DNA of 55,194 bases from Candidatus Dormiibacterota bacterium (GTDB taxonomy: Bacteria > Chloroflexota > Dormibacteria > Dormibacterales > Dormibacteraceae). Of this stretch, positions 49,939-55,194 are shown one piece after another (the stretch's first letter is position 1; the number at the start of each line of letters is the position of its first letter). The DNA is taken from the NCBI GenBank assembly GCA_003139695.1, contig PLJM01000018.1, positions 160,487 through 215,680 on the forward strand, read 5' to 3'. The notes below the pieces were generated by a model. That model ran no database searches. It worked only from the letters and a program-made list of their open reading frames with translations, and was not told the DNA's origin. The position numbers were made by a program, and so were the translations under genes.

Positions 49939-52599
49939 TCAGCGGCCCCCTGGTAACGATCGCGCTCGTGGGCGCACGGTCCAACGCGATGCCAGCCGCT
50001 CGATTCTCCGCACCGCGGCCGGTCGCCTGAAGCCGGCAATCGGCAGGTGGGGCCCACGCGGGCGGCGGCCGAAGAAAAACGACTTGCCGAATTCGACCAG
50101 CGTCAAGTACACGACAACCATCAGCGCCAGGATCGCGAGAAAACCGAAAGGCAGGGGTGTGAACCCGAACCAGGCGCCGAGGGGCGTGAACGGGAGGAAG
50201 AGGCCCACCGCCACGATGCCGATGGTGCCCACCGTCAACGCCAGCCCAGGACGGCTGCGGAAGAACGGGGAGCGGCGCGTCCGGATGGCGAAGATGACCA
50301 GGCTCTGCGTCGCCAGCGATTCAGTGAACCACGCAGTCTGAAACAGGCTCCCGCGCGCGTGGAACAGAAAGATCATGACCCCGAAGGTAATGAAGTCGAA
50401 TATCGAGCTGATCGGGCCGAAGAAGAGCATGAAGCGGCGGATCAAGTGGATGTCCCATTGGGCCGGGCGCTCCAGCAGCTCGGGGTCGACGCTGTCTGTC
50501 GGGATCGTCATCTCGCCGCTGTCGTAGAGCAGGTTGTTGAGCAGGATCTGGGTGGGGGTCATCGGCAGGAAGCTCAACAGCAGCGAGCCGCCCGCCGCGC
50601 TGAACATGTTGCCGAAGTTGGAAGAGGTCCCCATGAGGATGTACTTCATCGTGTTGGAAAAGATCCGCCGCCCCTCGAGAACACCACCGGCGAGAATCCC
50701 GAGATCCTTGCCCAACAGGACGATGTCGGCGGCGTCTTTGGCAACCTCGCTGCCTGTGTCGACTGAGATCCCTACGTCGGCATCGCGCAGCGCGATGGCG
50801 TCATTCACTCCATCCCCCAGGAAGCCGACGTCTTTGTTGAGGCCGCGTTGCGCGGTGATGATCCTCGACTTCTGTTCTGGCGAGACCCTCGCGAATATTC
50901 CGGTCCGCGGAATCCGCTCCAGCAGTTCCTTGTCGCTCATCTTCTCGAGCTCAGGCCCACTGATCGCTTCGCCGAAGTCGAGGCCGAGCGCGCGGCAGAC
51001 AGATGCCGCCACCAGCGCGTTGTCGCCGGTGACGAGCTTGACCTCGATCCCAAGGGCCTTGAGCTGAGCCAACGACTGGGCGGCATCTGCTTTGGGGGCA
51101 TCAAGAAACGTGATGAAACCTTTCAGCTCGAGGTCCCGCTCATCGGACAAAGCGCATTTAGGCTCGCCCCGCCAGGCGCGCGTCGCTACCGCGACCACAC
51201 GCGCGCCCGAGGCGAAGAGGCGGTCCAAAGTAGCCTGGGCCACCGGAGCCACATTGACGCAACGGATCAGGAGAGATTCCGGAGCTCCCTTTGTCACGAG
51301 CATGCGACTGCCATCGGGACCTTCGACCAGGGTCGACATCAAGCGCCGCTCGTGATCGAAGGGCAACTCGTCGACGCGTTGATAGCCGGACGGAGGAACT
51401 CCGGCACCGAGCAACGCCGCATCCAGGGCATTGCCTGATGCTCCAGGGTCCAGGCTCACGCCGGAGGCACAGAGAAGGCCGAGGTGCAGCACTTCATCAC
51501 TCGACGCCCCCGCCGGGTCGATCGCGTCCTGGTAGCTGATCCTGCCTTCGGTGAGAGTGCCAGTCTTGTCGGTGAAGAGGATCTCGATGTTTCCAAGGTC
51601 TTCGATGCTGACCAGTCGCTTAACGACGACGCCCTGGCGAGCGAGCCGGCGAGCCCCCGAAGCAAGGCTGACCGTGACGATAGCCGGAAGCAGCTGGGGG
51701 GTGAGCCCGACCGCGATCGCAAGGGCGAACAGCGCCGATTGAAGGATCGGCCGGCCGAGCAGCGAGTTTGCAATGAAGATGCCACCCGCCAGGACCGCGG
51801 TCACGCGCACGAGCAGGATCGAGAAGCTTCGCAGCCCGCGTTGAAAGACCGTTTCCGGCTGCCGCTCGCCCAGCCGGAGCGCGATCTTGCCGAACGCAGT
51901 CCGCGGTCCAGTCTGGAGAACGATGCCGGTGGCAGTCCCGCCACGCACCGTAGTGCCCATGTAGGCGATCGACCGCAGCCCCAGCTCCATGAGGTCCGGC
52001 TGCTTTTCGGGCTCCGGCCGTTTGGTCTTTGCCATCGCCTCACCAGTGAGCACCGCCTCGTCGCACTCGAACTCCCGGGCTTCGAGCAATCGCAGGTCGG
52101 CGGGAACCAGGTCGCCCGTCCGAAGGACCACGACATCACCCGGCACCACCTCGGTGACGTCCACCGGGAGCTGAGCTCCATTTCGGAGCACCAGCGTCCG
52201 GTGGTGGATGCTGGCGTGAAGTGCCTCGACGACTCGCTCGGATCGGTACTCGTTGAAGAACCCGAGGCCGACGCTGAGGCCGACGATGGCCAGGATGATG
52301 ATCGCGTCCGTGCGCTCGCCAACGATCAGCGACACGATCGTCGCTGCTGCCAGCAGGATCAGAAGCGGATTGCGTAGCTGACGGCCGAGCACCGCCAGAG
52401 GCTGCGCACCGTGGCTCCGGATGGCGTTGGGACCAAAGTAGCGGAGCCGGACCGCCGCCTCCTGAGCCGGCAGCCCTGACTCGGCACTGGCCAGCCGGGC
52501 GACAACCTCAGTAGGGCTCAGTCGCGCAGCTTCGATGAGCTCGATGCCTGACAGCATCGGCGACGGAGTCTGGGCGATTGCATTCGTCATGCGCCCCAT
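49939..52599 (-). CDS. mgtA: Magnesium-translocating P-type ATPase
   Basis: P-type ATPase of 886 residues (MgtA/MgtB type, P3B). The cytoplasmic ATPase part has the phosphorylation motif DKTGTLTEG (Asp near residue 344), the actuator motif TGEAMAK, the hinge and P-domain segment TGDNALVAASV, and GDGVNDAIALRDADVGISVD. Membrane helices are at the N-terminal and C-terminal regions. It imports Mg2+ at low external concentration. No M-box-sized leader fits between its start and the divergent CBS-BON gene, so Mg sensing through that riboswitch is unlikely. Confidence 0.93.
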   Translation of the reverse strand: MGRMTNAIAQTPSPMLSGIELIEAARLSPTEVVARLASAESGLPAQEAAVRLRYFGPNAIRSHGAQPLAVLGRQLRNPLLILLAAATIVSLIVGERTDAIIILAIVGLSVGLGFFNEYRSERVVEALHASIHHRTLVLRNGAQLPVDVTEVVPGDVVVLRTGDLVPADLRLLEAREFECDEAVLTGEAMAKTKRPEPEKQPDLMELGLRSIAYMGTTVRGGTATGIVLQTGPRTAFGKIALRLGERQPETVFQRGLRSFSILLVRVTAVLAGGIFIANSLLGRPILQSALFALAIAVGLTPQLLPAIVTVSLASGARRLARQGVVVKRLVSIEDLGNIEILFTDKTGTLTEGRISYQDAIDPAGASSDEVLHLGLLCASGVSLDPGASGNALDAALLGAGVPPSGYQRVDELPFDHERRLMSTLVEGPDGSRMLVTKGAPESLLIRCVNVAPVAQATLDRLFASGARVVAVATRAWRGEPKCALSDERDLELKGFITFLDAPKADAAQSLAQLKALGIEVKLVTGDNALVAASVCRALGLDFGEAISGPELEKMSDKELLERIPRTGIFARVSPEQKSRIITAQRGLNKDVGFLGDGVNDAIALRDADVGISVDTGSEVAKDAADIVLLGKDLGILAGGVLEGRRIFSNTMKYILMGTSSNFGNMFSAAGGSLLLSFLPMTPTQILLNNLLYDSGEMTIPTDSVDPELLERPAQWDIHLIRRFMLFFGPISSIFDFITFGVMIFLFHARGSLFQTAWFTESLATQSLVIFAIRTRRSPFFRSRPGLALTVGTIGIVAVGLFLPFTPLGAWFGFTPLPFGFLAILALMVVVYLTLVEFGKSFFFGRRPRGPHLPIAGFRRPAAVRRIERLASRWTVRPRARSLPGGR

Positions 52600-52701
52600 T
52601 TAACTCTCGCTTGCTGCATGCGGGGTCAGGGTCGAACGGCCCGCTCGCGCAAGGTCACCCGTACATATCGCAAATTGGCCGCAGGCGTCAGCGTTAGGAG
52701 C

Positions 52702-53409
52702 ATGAAGGTAACCGAGATCATGTCTCAGCCCGTAATCACAGTCACGCCGCAGACGGGAATCAAGGCGGCGGCCGAGCTCCTGGTGGAACACGGCATCTCT
52801 GCAATGCCGGTGGTCGACTCGACTGGGCGTCTCGTCGGCATCGTCTCGGAGGCTGACCTGATCCCCATGGAGGCGAGACCAGATCCGCGCTCTCAAGCGA
52901 CGCCGCTGGCGCCGACCTCCGGCAGCACTCCGCGAAAGGTCGCACAGGTCATGACGCGAAACGTCGTCGTGGTCACCGCCGAGAGCGAGGTCGCGCAAGC
53001 AGCCAGGGCGATGCTGAATAGCAACGTGAAGCGAGTCCCGGTGATGAGCGGGCGCCGCATAGTCGGGATTGTCAGCCGCCGGGACCTGGTCAAGGTCATC
53101 GCCCGGACGGACGAGCGGATTGAAGGCGAGATCAACGATCGGCTGGCCGAGCTCGGCTTGGTGACCGCCGGGTCCCCGGTCAAAGTCGCCGACGGGGTGG
53201 CCACGGTGGCAGTTGATTACCAGGGAACGGCCCGGAGGCTTGTGGAGTCGGCTGTCCTCCAGGTTGCCGGCGTGCTCGAGGTACGTTTTGCGGCGCCGAA
53301 CCCAGGAGCTACAGGTGGCGAGCACATAACTGGCCAACGTGGCGAGTCCGAGCCTGCCGAAAGCCACACGGCTGCGGCGTCTGCCGCCGAAGGTAAGCGC
53401 AATGCGTAA
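52702..53409 (+). CDS. CBS-pair plus BON domain protein
   Basis: Protein of 235 residues: two CBS motifs (MSQPVITVTPQTGIKAAAEL and MTRNVVVVTAESEVAQAARA) with the intervening loop, about residues 1-140, then a BON-like domain (INDRLAELGLVTAGSPVKVA to VLEVRF, about 143-200). CBS pairs bind adenine nucleotides; BON domains interact with membranes or periplasmic proteins. ATG 52702 is preferred over upstream 52618. Divergent from mgtA, so a link to ion homeostasis is possible but unproven. Confidence 0.83.
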   Translation: MKVTEIMSQPVITVTPQTGIKAAAELLVEHGISAMPVVDSTGRLVGIVSEADLIPMEARPDPRSQATPLAPTSGSTPRKVAQVMTRNVVVVTAESEVAQAARAMLNSNVKRVPVMSGRRIVGIVSRRDLVKVIARTDERIEGEINDRLAELGLVTAGSPVKVADGVATVAVDYQGTARRLVESAVLQVAGVLEVRFAAPNPGATGGEHITGQRGESEPAESHTAAASAAEGKRNA

Positions 53410-53674
53410 GCAGCGGTCATTTCGGATATTGCAGAGCGATGGCGGAAAGAGACAGGTCGGCAGCGCTCATCTGCGATTCATGCCTGCGATCGAGTCTCAC
53501 TGGTTGACCACTTTCGACCTGCGCTGGTTGGAGCATCTTCGAGAAGAGCGCCGGTCCTCCGGTGCCGGCGGCACAAGGTTCGCGTCCACCGGATGACCCG
53601 ATCGGGCGACGCTCACCGGGTCAACATCCACGAAACCGCTTTTGCTATTCGGGCATCATGGCCAGGAGCAAGGA

Positions 53675-55194
53675 ATGACCACTAGCGATCGGGGACGGCT
53701 CGGAAGACCAGATAGCGCCACTGTTTCGGCTCCATTGAGTCGAGAGGACCTGCGCCGCATCGACGCCTATTGGAGGGCTGCGAACTACCTTTCAGTCGGA
53801 CAGATCTATCTGCTCGACAACCCTCTACTGATCGAGCCCCTGAAGCTCGAGCACATCAAGCCGCGCCTCCTCGGCCATTGGGGGACGACCCCGGGCCTGA
53901 ACCTGATCTACGCACACGCGAATCGGGTCATCAAAGAGCGCGACCTCGATGCGATCTATGTCATGGGGCCGGGTCATGGTGGCCCGGCGGCGGTCGCCAA
54001 CGCCTACCTGGAAGGCACTTACAGCGAGGTTTACACCGATATCACCCGGGACACCGCCGGCCTGCGCAAGCTCTTCCGTCAGTTCTCGTTTCCGGGTGGC
54101 ATCCCGAGCCACGTAGCGCCCGAAACGCCCGGCTCTATCCACGAGGGTGGCGAGCTCGGATACGCGCTGGTGCATGCCTACGGAGCGGTGTTCGACAACC
54201 CCGGCCTGACGGTGTTCTGTGTCGTCGGCGACGGCGAGGCGGAGACAGGACCGCTGGCGGCCAGCTGGCACTCGAACAAGTTCGTGAATCCGCGGCGCGA
54301 CGGCGCGGTCCTGCCGATCCTGCATCTGAACGGATACAAGATCGCCAACCCGACGGTGCTCGCCCGAATACCCGAAGAGGAGCTGGAACGGCTGCTCGAG
54401 GGTTACGGGCATGCGCCTCTGTTCGTGACTGGGGATGAGCCGCAGGCCGTACACCAGGCCCTTGCGGCGGCCATGGATATCTGCCTAAACGAAGTTGCGC
54501 GAATCCAAAAAGAAGCTGCCGGAGGCGGCCAGAGCGTACCTCCCCGCTGGCCGATGATCGTGCTGCGCACGCCCAAAGGCTGGACCGGGCCCAAAACTGT
54601 CGACGGGCTGCCCGTCGAGGGAACTTTCCGCGCCCACCAGGTCCCCGTCACCGACTTCCAGGCCAAGCCGGAACACCTGCAGATCCTCGAGAAATGGATG
54701 CGAAACTATCGCCCAGGGGAGCTGTTTGATGGTAACGGTCGCTTAGTCGGGGAGCTCGCTGCCCTACCTCCGCGCGGCGCGCGACGCATGAGCGCCAATC
54801 CGCACGCCAACGGCGGGGCCCTACTGGAGGATCTACGGCTGCCCGACTTCCGGGATTACGCGGTGGCGTTTCCCGGGCCTGGCATCACCAGTAGCGAGGC
54901 AACGCGCGTTCTCGGCGCGTATCTGCGTGACGTCATCGCTCGCAATCCCAACAACTTCCGGATCATGGGCCCTGACGAGACCGCGTCCAACCGACTGGGC
55001 ACCGTCTTCGAAGCGACCGACCGCGCGTGGGATGCCGAGGTGCTGCCGGGTGACGATCATCTGAGCCCGGATGGGCGTGTCATGGAGGTGTTGAGCGAGC
55101 ATTTATGTGAGGGTTGGCTCGAGGGCTATCTGCTCACGGGTCGGCATGGCCTCTTCAACTGCTATGAGGCATTCATCCACATCATCGACTCGAT
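53675..55194 (+). CDS. Phosphoketolase (XFP/XPK), 5' part, runs off the window
   Basis: TPP-dependent phosphoketolase, starting [20 protein letters not shown] with AGGA upstream of the ATG; 506 codons are present and the stop lies beyond 55194. Features: [57 protein letters not shown] (TPP Mg-binding GDG...), and [17 protein letters not shown]. The last residues ([16 protein letters not shown]) match the family's central part, so about 40% of the protein is missing at the window edge. It cleaves xylulose 5-phosphate and/or fructose 6-phosphate to acetyl phosphate. Upstream, 265 bases hold only weak ORFs. Confidence 0.93.
   Translation, partial: MTTSDRGRLGRPDSATVSAPLSREDLRRIDAYWRAANYLSVGQIYLLDNPLLIEPLKLEHIKPRLLGHWGTTPGLNLIYAHANRVIKERDLDAIYVMGPGHGGPAAVANAYLEGTYSEVYTDITRDTAGLRKLFRQFSFPGGIPSHVAPETPGSIHEGGELGYALVHAYGAVFDNPGLTVFCVVGDGEAETGPLAASWHSNKFVNPRRDGAVLPILHLNGYKIANPTVLARIPEEELERLLEGYGHAPLFVTGDEPQAVHQALAAAMDICLNEVARIQKEAAGGGQSVPPRWPMIVLRTPKGWTGPKTVDGLPVEGTFRAHQVPVTDFQAKPEHLQILEKWMRNYRPGELFDGNGRLVGELAALPPRGARRMSANPHANGGALLEDLRLPDFRDYAVAFPGPGITSSEATRVLGAYLRDVIARNPNNFRIMGPDETASNRLGTVFEATDRAWDAEVLPGDDHLSPDGRVMEVLSEHLCEGWLEGYLLTGRHGLFNCYEAFIHIIDS

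Noticed and set aside
52600..52701. Mg2+ (M-box) riboswitch upstream of mgtA
   Set aside because: The gap between the two divergent genes is about 100 bases, too short for an M-box, and I see no matching pattern.
53410..53674. ORF 53339-53596 overlapping the end of the CBS-BON gene
   Set aside because: It lacks a domain, a ribosome site and homology landmarks; the stretch more likely holds the phosphoketolase promoter.
53770..54438. ORF inside the phosphoketolase region
   Set aside because: It is a shadow frame; the true phosphoketolase frame begins at 53675 and runs off the window without a stop.
1..55194. Global reassignment of UGA to Cys or Trp
   Set aside because: Several intact genes, for example the TrmB regulator, the amidohydrolase at 3468 and the SDR, end at UGA where their family ends, with tight operon overlaps, so UGA also acts as a stop.
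1..55194. tRNA genes, CRISPR array, transposase or prophage
   Set aside because: I found no conserved T-arm-type motif with a flanking acceptor stem, no regularly spaced repeats, and no transposase, integrase or phage structural protein.

Overview
The window is GC-rich, densely coded chromosomal DNA, most likely from a free-living soil-type bacterium of the Terrabacteria side (Chloroflexota, Ca. Dormibacterota or Actinomycetota). That placement is an inference from gene content (XFP phosphoketolase, PadR and MHS-family genes, OsmC and SRPBCC paralogues, an actinobacterial-type PH-like protein) and is tentative. I see no rRNA, tRNA, CRISPR array, insertion sequence or phage gene. Gene damage is unusually common for such a stretch: two in-frame UGA codons, one frameshift, one internal deletion and one CBS remnant.

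Bases 1-2.5 kb hold an ABM-fold protein, an MFS exporter and an OsmC-family gene whose frame is broken by a UGA exactly where the family has its catalytic cysteine. A perfect hairpin follows at the spacing expected for a bacterial SECIS, so this is a candidate selenoprotein. Bases 2.5-21 kb look like a catabolic island. It has a TrmB-type regulator, then a tightly overlapping amidohydrolase / SDR / aryl-AMP ligase operon, a molybdopterin hydroxylase subunit and a second amidohydrolase. These are followed by a complete branched-chain-amino-acid-type ABC importer (binding protein, livH, livM, livG, livF), a CocE-type hydrolase, an M24-fold protein, a D-2-hydroxyacid dehydrogenase, an MFS transporter and an aldo/keto reductase. 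The likely theme is uptake and activation of an aromatic or similar small acid; the substrate is not determined.

Bases 21-31 kb carry an HD-GYP protein and a TetR regulator divergent from a short redox operon. Two members of that operon are broken: a frameshifted aldo/keto reductase and a lipocalin-like gene with its middle missing. Then come a large secreted PQQ-type propeller with three C-terminal repeats, a proline-racemase-family enzyme, a type-B carboxylesterase and an ABM-like protein. Bases 31-36.6 kb form a coherent redox module: ApbE flavin transferase, a two-component system, a b561-like membrane protein and, divergently, a ferric-reductase-type flavocytochrome coupled to a membrane-anchored FMN-binding domain that carries an ApbE target motif. 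This should move electrons across the membrane to a covalently flavinylated extracytoplasmic protein.

Bases 36.7-42 kb hold a DksA/TraR-type zinc finger with a small ORF upstream, an MHS-family transporter, an SRPBCC gene with a second in-frame UGA followed by a SECIS-like hairpin, a catalase and a secreted SGNH hydrolase. Bases 42-45.4 kb hold an unusual pair: a LuxR-type DNA-binding domain fused through one membrane helix to an NHL propeller, translationally coupled to a lipoprotein solute-binding protein. Bases 45.6-55.2 kb carry a thymidylate-synthase-fold protein, small hypothetical genes, a PadR/membrane-protein pair, stress genes (PNPOx-like, universal stress protein), an MgtA-type P-type ATPase, a CBS-BON protein and the 5' part of a phosphoketolase that runs off the end.

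The observations most worth following up are the two UGA-interrupted genes. Both have a downstream hairpin of the right geometry, while UGA is clearly also used as a normal stop nearby, so any recoding would have to be context-dependent.
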